A stretch of DNA of 64,000 bases from PMG-095 sp049324695 (GTDB lineage Bacteria; Myxococcota_A; Polyangia; Polyangiales; Polyangiaceae): positions 186,001 through 250,000 of the forward strand of contig JBMOMJ010000054.1 in assembly GCA_049324695.1 (NCBI GenBank). The letters are read 5' to 3'. The notes beneath the pieces were generated by a model, which searched no databases, had not been told where the DNA came from, and was given only the letters and a program-made list of their open reading frames with translations. How positions within the stretch are numbered: position 1 is the stretch's first letter; the number at the start of each line of letters is the position of its first letter. The position numbers were made by a program, and so were the translations under genes. Shown here piece by piece: positions 9,058 through 20,149 of the stretch.

Positions 9058-9888
9058 TCAATCGGCTTGTTGCGCAGTGCCGGTCTTCGAAACGTTGAAG
9101 GCGAACGAGCGCTTCGGCCCACTCACGGTCACGCGAATGGTGTCGCCGTCCACGCGCGAAAAAGCCAGCTTCAGACTCGCGTTGAACGGCGTGCTCAGCG
9201 TGTAGCTTCCTGCCTGCGGCACCGGATCGCTCCAGCGCATTTCGACCCCGGCAATCGCTAGATCCCAGCCGCCGCGCTGCCCTTGCCAGCTGCGTTCACC
9301 GTCGACGCGAATGCCCTGGGTGAGATCGCCGTTCAATGCGGATTGCGTGCGGTTGCCGCTGCCGTGCGCGACGCGACCGCTGGCTAGATGCGTCCACGTC
9401 GTATCGTGTTGCACGTTGCGCGTGAGTGCCTTGCCATCCCAAGTAACATGCGCGCTGCCGGTCAATGAGACGAAGCCGTTGCTGAGTTCGGTCCATTCGT
9501 GGTCGACGACGACTTGGCCAGCGTCGTTCTTCGAAACGGTGATCTCGGTGGTGCCCGAGAACTGATGTCCGCGATACGCGCAGCTGCCAGCCTTAGCTGC
9601 GTAAACGATCGTCAACGTTTGACCGGCGACGCTGACGTCTGCACACGGCAGCTGTGATGCCACGAAGCTCTTCACTTCCGTCAGCGCTTGTTCGACTCCC
9701 TTTCCAATCGTGAAGCTCGTCGAGATATCGACGTTCACCGCGGTGAGACCTTCGGCCTGCGATGCTGCGGTCGCTTCCTCGAGCGCTTGGCTAGCTTCAT
9801 CGAGTGTGAGCGCTTGTTCACGGTCCTTCGGGCAAGCAGTTAACAGCAGGGGGACGCACAGCGCGAAAAGGCGGCTCTTCATGGGCAT
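9058..9888 (-). CDS. Lipoprotein of unknown function
   Basis: About 276 residues. ATG at 9888 lies 5 nt after GGAG; the next ATG at 9882 is also possible. The signal peptide LFALCVPLLLTAC marks a lipoprotein, cut before Cys and followed by PKDREQ. The mature part starts with an Ala/Glu helix (EASQALEEATAASQAE) and continues as a long antiparallel beta-rich domain (TTEITVSKNDAGQVVVDHEW, HVTWDGKALTRNV). The pattern resembles periplasmic lipid-binding or adhesin-like beta proteins, but no family was recognised. It converges with the 8630 lipoprotein gene, 17 bp apart. Confidence 0.8.
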   Translation of the reverse strand: MPMKSRLFALCVPLLLTACPKDREQALTLDEASQALEEATAASQAEGLTAVNVDISTSFTIGKGVEQALTEVKSFVASQLPCADVSVAGQTLTIVYAAKAGSCAYRGHQFSGTTEITVSKNDAGQVVVDHEWTELSNGFVSLTGSAHVTWDGKALTRNVQHDTTWTHLASGRVAHGSGNRTQSALNGDLTQGIRVDGERSWQGQRGGWDLAIAGVEMRWSDPVPQAGSYTLSTPFNASLKLAFSRVDGDTIRVTVSGPKRSFAFNVSKTGTAQQAD

Positions 9889-9998
9889 CAAGTCTCCTCA
9901 CGGAAGCATGATGCAGTGCACGTGCCAATCGGCGTGTGCGTCGCTCGGCACGAATCCGTTTTCCGCAATGTGCGGCGACTTCCTAACCGTTTGTCGCG

Positions 9999-11813
9999 CT
10001 AGGGATTGTAATGTAGTTCGCTGATCGAGAGCGTTGCATTGCCGCTGGAGAGTGCGCGCACACGAACCTCAATCTGGTCCACTGGTGTTCCAACGTAGGG
10101 TCCCGCGCCGAGCTCCCAACACGTATCCGGAATCGAGGACAACGAGCTTCCAACGATTGGGTAGATGCAGCCGTTCGCGCCGTTGTCGCTGACGAGTGCA
10201 ACTTCGAGCGAACCGCCGCTGCCACCGACGCTCATACCCAGCAGGCTGATGGTCGTGGGTTGCGACAACTTGAAGAAGATCCCGCCGACCTGGTCGTACG
10301 TGGTGAAGCGGAATGCAGCGCCGGCCGAAGTTGCATCGGCGCTGAACGAGGTCACGGCTGTTGCGGTGATGTCGTTGTACAACGTGTCGAGCGCGTAGAC
10401 GCCGGTCGTCGTGCAGCAGCTCGTACACGTCGAGATGATGCCGCAGCCCTCAGGTTTGGGCGGAAAAGGATCGAGCATGCCACCGCTGCCACCGCTGCCC
10501 GCTGTGCCTCCCGCGCCACCCGAGGCTTTGCCGCCGCTGCCTCCTGCGCCCGTAGTACCGCCGCTTCCCCCGTTTCCGCCGGTGCCACTCGATTCAGGAC
10601 CGTTCATCATCTCGTCGATCACGATCGGCGCGTGCCCATTGAGCACTGACGCAGTCCAGCCGCCATCGACCGGCGCGGTCTGATCCTTGAACATGCAGCT
10701 GCTGTCTTTGCAGCCATCGAGCTTCCACGCCGTCCAGCTGATCATGTTCGTGTCGAGCCAGTCGTGCCAGGCGCGCGCTTCGGCTTCGCAAACCAAGCCG
10801 TCCACGCCACCATCGGCATGGGTTGCTCCCCATTCGGTGACGAACATGGGAAGGCCACGGCTGCGCGCGGTTTGCGCCTTGGCACGGATCGCCGCCTGAT
10901 GTGTGCAGGCATAGAAATGCAGCGCGTACATCAGGTTCGACCCAGTGACGGGACTGCTCGCAGCCACGTCGACGTCCTGGTCCCAATTCGGTGTTCCCAA
11001 GATGATCACGTTGTCGGGATCGTTCTCGCGGATCGCGGCGACCAACGCCTGGTGATAGGGTTTGAGCTGCGTCGACCAATTCAGCTGTAGCGGCTCGTTG
11101 AACACCTCGTAGAGCACGTTCGGGTAACCGCCCCACTTCATCGACATTTCGCGGAAGAAGGCTTCGGCTTCTGCGCGATGGGCCAACGCTTCGTGATCGT
11201 GCCAATCGATGATGACGTACACGCCCGCATCAATCGCGTTCTGCACGATTCGATTCACTTGCTCCTTGTACTTGGCAGGATTTCCAAGGTACGCGCCGTT
11301 CGGCTCCGACTCGGGCGCAATTCCCATCGCCACGCGGAACACACGCAGCTTCCAGTTATCGCGCATCCATGCCAGGCCCGCCGCGCTCTGGGCGTAACCG
11401 GCTGCGTCCCAGTTCAGCCACATGCTGCTCATACCTTCGAGCTTCACGCGGGCGCCGCTCGCGTCCACCAGGTTTGCTCCCGAGACCGATAGCTTGCCGT
11501 ACACGGATACCGGTGTAGGGTTCGCCGGGGGCACACCGCCGCTCGCATTGCCGCCCGCGCTGGTGACGCCGCCCATCGCGCCGAGCTTACCGCCCACGCC
11601 GCCTTGATTGTTCGCTCCCCCCAGGCTCGTCGAGCCGCCCCCCGCGACGTTCACAGCGCCGCCGCTGCCACCCGCGCTCATGGTGTTCGCGCCAGCGCAC
11701 GAGGCTCCCTCACAAGTCGAATCATCCGACTTCTTTCCTCCACCGCATGCGCTCACCACGAAACACGACAGCGCTCCCAATACCTGCCAACGACTCCAGC
11801 TCGTTCCCAACAT
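9999..11813 (-). CDS. Surface-anchored GH5-family glycoside hydrolase (endoglucanase-like) lipoprotein
   Basis: A 604-residue lipoprotein expected to hydrolyse beta-1,4-glucan or a related polysaccharide at the cell surface. ATG at 11813 begins a lipoprotein signal (VLGALSCFVVSACGGG) and a Gly/Ser/Ala/Asn tether to about residue 95. The GH5 catalytic domain (about 100-395) has GANLVDASGARVKLEGM at its start, the acid/base Glu240 in EVFNEP and the nucleophile Glu327 in FVTEWGA. A second Gly-rich linker (about 400-460) leads to a C-terminal Cys-rich beta-sandwich-like module (CGIISTCTSCCTTTG) that could bind carbohydrate. A tethered two-module layout suits surface degradation of plant or microbial polymer, as in cellulolytic Sorangium relatives. 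Substrate is inferred from family only. Confidence 0.9.
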   Translation of the reverse strand: MLGTSWSRWQVLGALSCFVVSACGGGKKSDDSTCEGASCAGANTMSAGGSGGAVNVAGGGSTSLGGANNQGGVGGKLGAMGGVTSAGGNASGGVPPANPTPVSVYGKLSVSGANLVDASGARVKLEGMSSMWLNWDAAGYAQSAAGLAWMRDNWKLRVFRVAMGIAPESEPNGAYLGNPAKYKEQVNRIVQNAIDAGVYVIIDWHDHEALAHRAEAEAFFREMSMKWGGYPNVLYEVFNEPLQLNWSTQLKPYHQALVAAIRENDPDNVIILGTPNWDQDVDVAASSPVTGSNLMYALHFYACTHQAAIRAKAQTARSRGLPMFVTEWGATHADGGVDGLVCEAEARAWHDWLDTNMISWTAWKLDGCKDSSCMFKDQTAPVDGGWTASVLNGHAPIVIDEMMNGPESSGTGGNGGSGGTTGAGGSGGKASGGAGGTAGSGGSGGMLDPFPPKPEGCGIISTCTSCCTTTGVYALDTLYNDITATAVTSFSADATSAGAAFRFTTYDQVGGIFFKLSQPTTISLLGMSVGGSGGSLEVALVSDNGANGCIYPIVGSSLSSIPDTCWELGAGPYVGTPVDQIEVRVRALSSGNATLSISELHYNP

Positions 11814-11942
11814 CTCGCTTTGCTCCACGCCAGGCGGACACATCCACCTCGCGCAAAGCTGCCTTCAGCAACCAGTGTGCCTGCGAGCAATCGCGCCAAA
11901 ACCCGCTGAATCCGCGCAAGATCGTGCAACGCGGACGCAATT

Positions 11943-11962
11943 TGGACGTCCGCGGACGTCCA
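11943..11962. promoter_or_regulatory. 20-bp perfect palindrome upstream of the GH5 gene
   Basis: The sequence tggacgtccgcggacgtcca reads identically on both strands and contains two GGACGTCC octamers whose starts are 10 bp apart, about one helical turn. It lies about 130 bp upstream of the GH5 lipoprotein start. It resembles a tandem operator for a dimeric repressor or activator; the cognate regulator is unknown. Confidence 0.45.
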
Positions 11963-12139
11963 GCGCGGCAACAACGTGCAATACGCGCAGATTGCGCTCC
12001 CACACACTCCTCGAACGAACTTCTTGGTGGGGCACAGTGCTGAGAAGCGGGCAAAACGCGGCAACACCCGACCTCAGCACACACTCCGAACTCACCTCAC
12101 GTCGCTCCACCACGCCCGCGCCGCTCCGAAAATGCCGCA

Positions 12140-12175
12140 TCTCCGCGAAGCCGAACGGCGCCGGCTTCGCGGAGA
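12140..12175. terminator. 14-bp stem hairpin, possible bidirectional terminator
   Basis: ctccgcgaagccg (12141-12153) pairs perfectly with cggcttcgcggag (12162-12174), extended by one T-A pair, around an 8-nt loop. A short T-run (agatttt) follows on the + strand. On the - strand the downstream gcattttc gives another short T-run, so it could end the PrkA transcript before the GH5 promoter. Confidence 0.5.
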
Positions 12176-12203
12176 GATTTTGGGTGAGCGCAACCCGCTT
12201 TGG

Positions 12204-12392
12204 CTAAGGGTCCGCGAATGATTAAGTCAGTCGCGAGCGGGTCGAGACCGCAGCGAGGCGGGCGCGTGAGGAGAGAGCACCGCAGGCCTGCTGAAGCCGC
12301 TGAAGCAGGTCGAGGAGCGCAGCGACGAGCCCGCCCGCCGCAGCAAGAGGATCGGGCCGCGCAGTAGGACTTAACCGTTCGCGGGCCCTAAG
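12204..12392. repeat. 189-bp noncoding element bounded by 25-bp imperfect inverted repeats
   Basis: The left arm 12204-12228 (core ctaagggtccgcgaa, attaagtc end) matches the reverse complement of the right arm 12368-12392 at about 20 of 25 positions. The GC-rich interior has further self-complementary stretches: ggcgggcg against cgcccgcc, and cctgct against agcagg. No ORF is convincing. It could be a miniature mobile element or a structured RNA in the 3' region of the PrkA transcript. It sits 21 bp beyond the PrkA stop codon. Confidence 0.5.
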
Positions 12393-12413
12393 CTCACCGC
12401 AACGGACGTCGGC

Positions 12414-14504
<2,091 letters not shown>

Positions 14505-14992
14505 GGTGTTTTCCGCCTCGGTTGAACGAGAACTAAACCACATCGGCAGGGGATCGTCACGCCGACTGTCGCGTTCTGGCGCTTGGCGGATGTTCACCCA
14601 CACGGCGTGGCAAGCGCGCTTTGCCCAACACTCGCACGCAACGCTTCGCGTGAAGCAGCGCGAGTTTGGCTGAATCGCAGACATTTCGGCGATGCACGGA
14701 GCCGTACGTCGCCTTGCGGCCCGCCGACCGCCACACGCCTCAGCAAACATCCCATGCCTTCGCGACGTCGAGGCTTGCGCAGGAGTCGTCGCGCTCCACC
14801 CTTCGCGTCCGCGCGAGCTTCGCGATTGCTAGTGACGAGATCAGCAGCGCGCGACAGGCGAGGAAGCGCGGGAGCGCGAGACCAGTGGCGCGAAAATAGC
14901 AAGCCCTTCTTCTGGACTCGGCCGTGACGAATATGTGACGAGTAGCGACGCCTTTCGCCCAGGACGATTACGACAGCGCGCACGGAGTTAGG
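14505..14992. promoter_or_regulatory. 488-bp divergent prkA/ppk intergenic region
   Basis: No supported gene lies here; the open frame on the minus strand is a shadow continuing antisense to ppk. The stretch must contain the start signals of prkA (leftward) and ppk (rightward). The clearest element is the direct-repeat box at 14924-14941, described separately. Confidence 0.5.
14924..14941 (-). promoter_or_regulatory. Pho-box-like direct repeat upstream of ppk
   Basis: Two identical heptamers GTGACGA are separated by atat. Read on the minus strand this is TCGTCAC-ATAT-TCGTCAC. The 7-bp unit, 4-bp A/T spacer and GTCA core are those of PhoB/PhoP boxes (consensus CTGTCAT repeats). It lies 52 bp before the ppk start. 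Phosphate control of ppk is established in other bacteria; here it is inferred. Confidence 0.5.
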
Positions 14993-17284
14993 ATGAGCGC
15001 CTCGAAAACAGCACCCATGTCTTCTCCTGAGCCGAGTCGCGTCGATACCAGTCGCGCCCCCATCAGCTTGCCGAGCGAGACGCCGGTTGGCGTCGTTCCA
15101 ACGCGTCTCGACGATCCGTCTTTGTATTTGAACCGCGAGCTTTCGTGGCTCGAGTTCAACGCGCGCGTGCTCGCCGAAGCCGCCGATCCCGGCGTGCCTC
15201 TTTACGAGCGGCTCAAGTTCCTCGCCATCTTCTCGACAAACCTCGACGAGTTCTTCATGGTGCGCGCCGCGGGCCTGCAGGCGCAGCTCTATAGCGAAGT
15301 GGAAGAGGTGACGCCGGACGGGCTCACGCCGGAACAACAGCTCACCTCGATTGGCAACCGCGTGCACGAGCTGGTGCGCGACAACTACGCGGTTTGGAAC
15401 TCGACGTTGCGCAAGGAGCTGCGCGCCGTGGGGCTCGCGTTGGTGACGCCCGAAGAGCTCAGTCCAAAGGAGCAGGCCGCGCTGGATGAGCACTTCGTAA
15501 AAAACATCTATCCGGTGCTCACGCCGATCGCGATCGACCCGGTGCACCCGTTTCCGCACGTGCGCAACAAGAGCATCAACGTTGGGCTGATGTTCGAAAA
15601 GCGCCTGCATTCGACGGAGCCGTCGTTTGGGCTGGTGCAGGTGCCCACCATGTTGCCGCGCCTAATCCGCGTGCCAATGGAAGGCACACGCCGCGCCTTC
15701 GTCGCGCTGGAAGATCTGATCTTCCGCCACACGCGCATGATTTATCCGCAGCTGAAGGTGATCGGCCAGTATGCGTTCCGCGTCACGCGCAACTTCGATA
15801 TCGAGCTCGACGAGGAAGAGGGCGAAGACTTGCTGCTCACTTTACAAGCCGAGCTGCGTCGTCGCGAGCGCGGGCACGCCGTGCGGCTCGAGGTGAGCGG
15901 CAACGCGCCGGAAGAGTCGATCCAATGGTTGTGCCGCGAGCTCGACCTCAATTCGACGCGCGACGTGTATCTGGTGGACGGCCCGTTATTCCTCGGAGAC
16001 ATGACGGTGCTCACCTCGGGTGACGAGCGCCGCGATCTGCGCGACGAAGCGTTCACGCCGCAGTACGTGCCTCCGCTGCGCGACACGGACGACTTCTTCG
16101 AGTCGATCTCCGAGCGGGACGTGCTCCTGCACCATCCGTACGAATCGTTCGAAGCGGTCATCGATTTCTTGTGGCAGGCCGCAGAGGATCCGCGAGTTTT
16201 AGCCATCAAGCAGACTCTGTACCGCACGGGTGGCGAGTCCCCGCTGGTCAAGGCGCTGCAGCGCGCGGCCGAGCTCGGCAAGCAGGTCACGGCGCTGGTC
16301 GAACTGAAAGCGCGCTTCGACGAGGAGAGCAACATCCAGTGGGCGCGCGCGCTGGAACGCTCGGGCGTCAATGTGATGTACGGCCTGCTCGGCTTCAAGA
16401 CGCACGCCAAAGTGCTGATGGTGGTGCGGCGCGAACGCAACGGGCTGCGCCGCTACGTGCACCTCGCCACTGGCAATTACAACCAGCAAACAGCGCGTCT
16501 ATACGAAGACATTTCACTGTTCACTGCGCGCGAGGACTACGGCGAGGACGCGACTGCGTTCTTCAACATGCTGACCGGCTACAGCGCGCCGATGCGCTGG
16601 AATCACTGGATCGTGGCGCCGCTCGGCTTGCACGAAGCCGTGCTCGGGCTCATCGCACGTGAAACCGCGCACGCTCTCAATGGGCGCCCAGCGCAAATCG
16701 TCGCAAAGATGAACTCGCTGGTCGACGCTGACGTGATCGCTGCGCTTTATGCCGCGTCCCAGGCCGGCGTGGAAGTGGACCTTTTGGTGCGCGGGATTTG
16801 CTGCTTGCGCCCTGGCGTGCCGGGCATCAGCGAGCGCATTCGCGTTAAAGCGGTCATCGACCGCTTCCTCGAGCACGCGCGCATCTTTTATTTCAAGAAC
16901 GGCGGCAGTGAAGAGGTCTACTGCTCGAGCGCCGACTGGATGCCGCGCAATTTCCGGCGACGCGTCGAGGTGATGTTCCCGGTGTGTGACAGCGCGCTCA
17001 AGACGCGCGTCGTTACCGAGATTCTGCAGACCATGCGCGAAGACAGCGCGAAGAGCTGGGTGCTGCGCGACAAAGGGAACTACGAGCGGGAGCGCGCGCC
17101 TGAAGGCGGCGGAGTTCGCAGCCAGCAACGCTTCATCGAAATGGCGCGCGAGCGCGCGCGCGGCAACGAGGCGATTCTCGGCCTGTCGAAAGCCGTCCAA
17201 GCTCCGACGCCGCGTGCTTTGGACAAATTGAGACGCCGTGCTGGCAAGAAGCGTAAGCGTCGTCATCGCGAAGAACCGCAGTAA
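14993..17284 (+). CDS. ppk1: Polyphosphate kinase 1
   Basis: A 763-residue enzyme that polymerises the gamma phosphate of ATP into polyphosphate, reversibly. The N-domain begins at YLNRELSWLEFNARVLAEA, followed by the head domain (FMVRAAGLQAQ) and two phospholipase-D-fold catalytic domains. The autophosphorylated histidine is His471 in FKTHAK; the second catalytic segment is SADWMPRNFRRRVEVMFPV. The start ATG has GGAG 6 nt upstream. An N-terminal extension of about 40 residues precedes the conserved domain, and a basic Arg/Lys tail ends it. A companion ppx exopolyphosphatase is not adjacent. Probable phosphate-starvation control through the box at 14924. Confidence 0.97.
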   Translation: MSASKTAPMSSPEPSRVDTSRAPISLPSETPVGVVPTRLDDPSLYLNRELSWLEFNARVLAEAADPGVPLYERLKFLAIFSTNLDEFFMVRAAGLQAQLYSEVEEVTPDGLTPEQQLTSIGNRVHELVRDNYAVWNSTLRKELRAVGLALVTPEELSPKEQAALDEHFVKNIYPVLTPIAIDPVHPFPHVRNKSINVGLMFEKRLHSTEPSFGLVQVPTMLPRLIRVPMEGTRRAFVALEDLIFRHTRMIYPQLKVIGQYAFRVTRNFDIELDEEEGEDLLLTLQAELRRRERGHAVRLEVSGNAPEESIQWLCRELDLNSTRDVYLVDGPLFLGDMTVLTSGDERRDLRDEAFTPQYVPPLRDTDDFFESISERDVLLHHPYESFEAVIDFLWQAAEDPRVLAIKQTLYRTGGESPLVKALQRAAELGKQVTALVELKARFDEESNIQWARALERSGVNVMYGLLGFKTHAKVLMVVRRERNGLRRYVHLATGNYNQQTARLYEDISLFTAREDYGEDATAFFNMLTGYSAPMRWNHWIVAPLGLHEAVLGLIARETAHALNGRPAQIVAKMNSLVDADVIAALYAASQAGVEVDLLVRGICCLRPGVPGISERIRVKAVIDRFLEHARIFYFKNGGSEEVYCSSADWMPRNFRRRVEVMFPVCDSALKTRVVTEILQTMREDSAKSWVLRDKGNYERERAPEGGGVRSQQRFIEMARERARGNEAILGLSKAVQAPTPRALDKLRRRAGKKRKRRHREEPQ

Positions 17285-17408
17285 ACAACTGCGATCACTT
17301 CATTAACTCTGAAGCGCAACGCGACTCGCCGGTTTTCGCCGCCGCATGCGTAACACTGCCTGCATGCCTCATGTGTCGTAACACTGACGAAGTGTCGGCC
17401 GCCTGACA

Positions 17409-17427
17409 GCGCAGCAGCTGCGCTTTT
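17409..17427 (+). terminator. Weak hairpin followed by T-run downstream of ppk
   Basis: gcgca/tgcgc arms around gcagc, then tttt. It lies 125 bp after the ppk stop and just ahead of the PilZ gene. The same 196-bp gap also has a direct repeat cgtaacactg (17349-17358 and 17377-17386). Confidence 0.35.
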
Positions 17428-17480
17428 CCCGCATTTTACGCAAAGCGCGCGTGAAAGTCTGCAGGCATACTTAATGCTGA

Positions 17481-18002
17481 ATGAGCGCAACCATGACTGC
17501 CCCTGCATCATCGATGGGCAATCGCCGCACGTGTCGCCGCGCAGAGCTGGACGCCCCCGTGCTGCTCGATGCCGAGAGCTCCTACTACACGGCGCGCTGT
17601 CGCGATGTCTCCCAGGCCGGACTCGGAGTGGAAACACAAGCCGAATTGAAGATCGGCACCTGGCTCGACGTGTACTTCGAGCTGCCGACCGGCGTCGCCG
17701 TCGAGGCGCGCGCGCAAGTGACGCGCGTCGCCTCCAATCGAATCGGCATCGCGTTTCGCGAGATCCGGCAGGACTGCGCCGCGGCCTTACGCGAGTACTG
17801 CGAGGGCTGGCGCACGCAGCTTCTTCAGAGCTGCGCGGCGCGGGCCGCCTCGGCGCGCAACGTGCGCATCGTTTCACAGCCTCCGCCCAGCGCGGTGCGC
17901 GCGCCTTCTCAGCGGGCGCCGTTCGATCCCACGGAATACAAGAGCGAAGTGCGCGTGCGTGTCGCTCCGATCATTCCGGTGACGGGCGAGCGCAAAGCCT
18001 AG
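17481..18002 (+). CDS. PilZ-domain protein (cyclic-di-GMP effector candidate)
   Basis: A 173-residue protein with a single PilZ domain (about 15-115). The c-di-GMP signature is present in order: an Arg-rich start (RRTCRRAEL) and the D-x-S-x-x-G motif (DVSQAGLGV), then the beta-barrel strands ending VASNRIGIAFRE. The C-terminal 50 residues are basic and Ser/Pro-rich, without a recognised domain. Stand-alone PilZ proteins usually act as adaptors that switch motility or polysaccharide machinery on c-di-GMP binding. The target is not evident from neighbours. It converges with the next gene, 16 bp apart. Confidence 0.88.
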   Translation: MSATMTAPASSMGNRRTCRRAELDAPVLLDAESSYYTARCRDVSQAGLGVETQAELKIGTWLDVYFELPTGVAVEARAQVTRVASNRIGIAFREIRQDCAAALREYCEGWRTQLLQSCAARAASARNVRIVSQPPPSAVRAPSQRAPFDPTEYKSEVRVRVAPIIPVTGERKA

Positions 18003-18018
18003 GAAGCACACCGTAACG

Positions 18019-19557
18019 TCAGCGTGACCACAGCGACCAGGCTCCGCGCCGTTCGAGGACATGGAAGCCTGCCACCGATGGCGCGCTGCGCGCGAGCACA
18101 TAGTCATAAAAGCCCAAGTCACGCTCGGTATCTACTCGGTGAGGTAGCCACTCCCAGCGTGGGGGCACGCGCGGCGGTCGATTGTCTTCGCGAAAACGAA
18201 ACGGCGACGCCGGGAAGTCGGCGAACGTGAACATCACCGCACCACCACGCTCAGCTTGCACCCAAGCAACCGCATGCAGATACGGCGAGAAGCGTAGCCA
18301 ACGGGAGCTCGGATCGTACACCAGGCCCACGACACGCGAGCCAACTGGCACACGTTGAACGACTTCGCCGAGGCCAGCGTACTCACGTTGTGAACACGCC
18401 TCGAACGCCGTTGCTAGCGCTCGCGTTTGAAACAAACCCAACCCGAGTGCGCCGAGTGCCACCAGCGCGCGCAGCGGTTCCGCAACGCGCGGCAAAATCG
18501 GAATCAAAAACAGAAGCGCCAATACGGCGAAGCGCGCGTTGATCGGCCAGATGAACTGATACGACGCCGGCAGCAGGAAGTAGAAAAACCAGCAGCACGG
18601 CGCGAGCACACCGAGCCGCAACCACAACCCCTGTGGGCGCTGCCTTCGCAGCAGGGCAGCCGCGGCGAGCGCGCTCAGCAGTAACCCGAAGCCAGCCAGC
18701 ACGAGCTCGTCTTCATCGCTCCACAACACGTCCGTGAGCCAAAACGGAACGTCACGAGCTCGCTCGACCATCGGCTCGCCCGCCGCAAGCAGCGCGCCTC
18801 CCGCGGATAGCGCGGAGAACGCCTGGCCCGCCGGGCTCGTCGCTGTCCAAATCAGCGCGCAGCCGAGCGACGGAAGCAGCGGCAGCAATGTGCGCAGCGT
18901 GAGCCGCACATCGCGTGATACAGCAAGCGCCGCGCTGCCCACCAGCAGCATGCCGTATGGAACCACGTGGGCGAAGAAGCACGCCGTTGCCACCAGCGCG
19001 AACAACCCGCCGAGGCGCCGCTCTGGCAGCGCGCGGAATCGTGAGGCGAGCGCGAGCCCCCAGAACATGAGCGGCAAACCCAAGCTGAAATTCAAAAACC
19101 CGAGCACGACCTGCGTGTTGTAAAGCAACGGCAAGCTGAGCAGCGCGTAGCTAGCCGGGCGCTGATGCGCGCTGAGCAAGGCGCGCAAGGCGTAAGGCAG
19201 TGATACGAGCGACGCGGCCAGCACGAGCTTGGTCGCGACGACCACGTCGAACACGTAGGCGAGCAAGTGCGCGAGCACGTAGACGCCCAGGTATTGCGTC
19301 GAGCCGAGGCTGAGCTCGAAGAAGCGCTCGAAGCCGAACGCCGCCGTTCGGAAGTCGTGCAGCACGCGCACGGCGGCGACGTGCTGCGGCAGATCTTGAA
19401 TCGGCACGTAGCGCGCCACGAACAGCGGCCACGCGCTCGTCAGCGCGCCCAACGCGAACGCCGCTTCGAAAGCGATGCGGCGCGCTCTTGGCGTGCTCAG
19501 AAACCGCAATCCCGGGAGTGCGCCGCGAGCGAGGAGCGCCGCGGGACCCTCGCTCAC
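18019..19557 (-). CDS. Polytopic membrane protein, GT-C-like
   Basis: A 512-residue integral membrane protein with about ten or more hydrophobic segments. The first loop has VPIQDLPQHVAAVRVLHDF; an Asp and a His in the first extracytoplasmic loop, followed by many helices, is typical of GT-C-fold lipid-linked sugar transferases or uncharacterised relatives. The C-terminal part (from about 405) is soluble and periplasmic-like (VPVGSRVVGLVYDPSSRW). Its start overlaps the stop of the preceding lipoprotein gene by 4 bp (ATGA), so the two are translationally coupled. No substrate can be assigned. Confidence 0.75.
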   Translation of the reverse strand: MSEGPAALLARGALPGLRFLSTPRARRIAFEAAFALGALTSAWPLFVARYVPIQDLPQHVAAVRVLHDFRTAAFGFERFFELSLGSTQYLGVYVLAHLLAYVFDVVVATKLVLAASLVSLPYALRALLSAHQRPASYALLSLPLLYNTQVVLGFLNFSLGLPLMFWGLALASRFRALPERRLGGLFALVATACFFAHVVPYGMLLVGSAALAVSRDVRLTLRTLLPLLPSLGCALIWTATSPAGQAFSALSAGGALLAAGEPMVERARDVPFWLTDVLWSDEDELVLAGFGLLLSALAAAALLRRQRPQGLWLRLGVLAPCCWFFYFLLPASYQFIWPINARFAVLALLFLIPILPRVAEPLRALVALGALGLGLFQTRALATAFEACSQREYAGLGEVVQRVPVGSRVVGLVYDPSSRWLRFSPYLHAVAWVQAERGGAVMFTFADFPASPFRFREDNRPPRVPPRWEWLPHRVDTERDLGFYDYVLARSAPSVAGFHVLERRGAWSLWSR

Positions 19558-20123
19558 GGGCTACTCGGAACCAGCTCGAATGGACGCGACGGCGCGCCTT
19601 CGTGCACGGCGCCACCGCCTACCCAATACACATAGGAAGACGCGCACCAATCATCGAGCAAGACATCGATGCGAATGCCAGTTCCTGGCGCGGTGTCGAA
19701 CCAGAACCCGTCGAAGTCGTAGTCGGTGTAGGAGACCATTTGCACGCCGTCTTCGCCGAACAGCGACACCGAATCATCGGCTTCGAGATCGTCACCGGCG
19801 GCGCCCAGAATTCCGCCCGTACCAACGGCGTGCACCACCACGTCGAACAAGCAGTCCTTGCGGGACACGTTGGAGTCGCACGAGGCGAAGACGTGCCAAT
19901 GACCGCCCGCCGTGTATTCGACGAATACGCCCACGCCCTCAGCTGCCTCCACATCGATCAAGCCGTCGGTATCGATGGAGCCCTGGCGCACGGGCCCCCC
20001 ACATTCAGGCCCCTCCACGTAACCAGAGTTATCCGTCGAACTATGATGGTCTCCGTAAGTACAGCCGGAGGCCAAAGCCATTGCACACAAAGCGAAGCCC
20101 AAGAGCGAACCAGCGCGCAACAT
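19554..20123 (-). CDS. Lipoprotein of unknown function
   Basis: A 189-residue lipoprotein (signal LLGFALCAMALASGC, cut before CTYGDH). The mature domain is acidic and beta-rich with four further cysteines (ECGGP, SCDSN, DCLFD, DWCAS) that could form two disulfides. It resembles no named family. It overlaps the downstream membrane protein by 4 bp, suggesting that the two products act together in the envelope. Confidence 0.78.
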   Translation of the reverse strand: MLRAGSLLGFALCAMALASGCTYGDHHSSTDNSGYVEGPECGGPVRQGSIDTDGLIDVEAAEGVGVFVEYTAGGHWHVFASCDSNVSRKDCLFDVVVHAVGTGGILGAAGDDLEADDSVSLFGEDGVQMVSYTDYDFDGFWFDTAPGTGIRIDVLLDDWCASSYVYWVGGGAVHEGAPSRPFELVPSSP

Positions 20124-20149
20124 TTACTAACCTCTCTCCTCAATAGCCG

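Noticed and set aside
14594..15610. Long open frame (338 codons) on the minus strand
   Set aside because: It lies antisense to the ppk gene, which has full family motifs; long antisense frames are expected in high-GC DNA.
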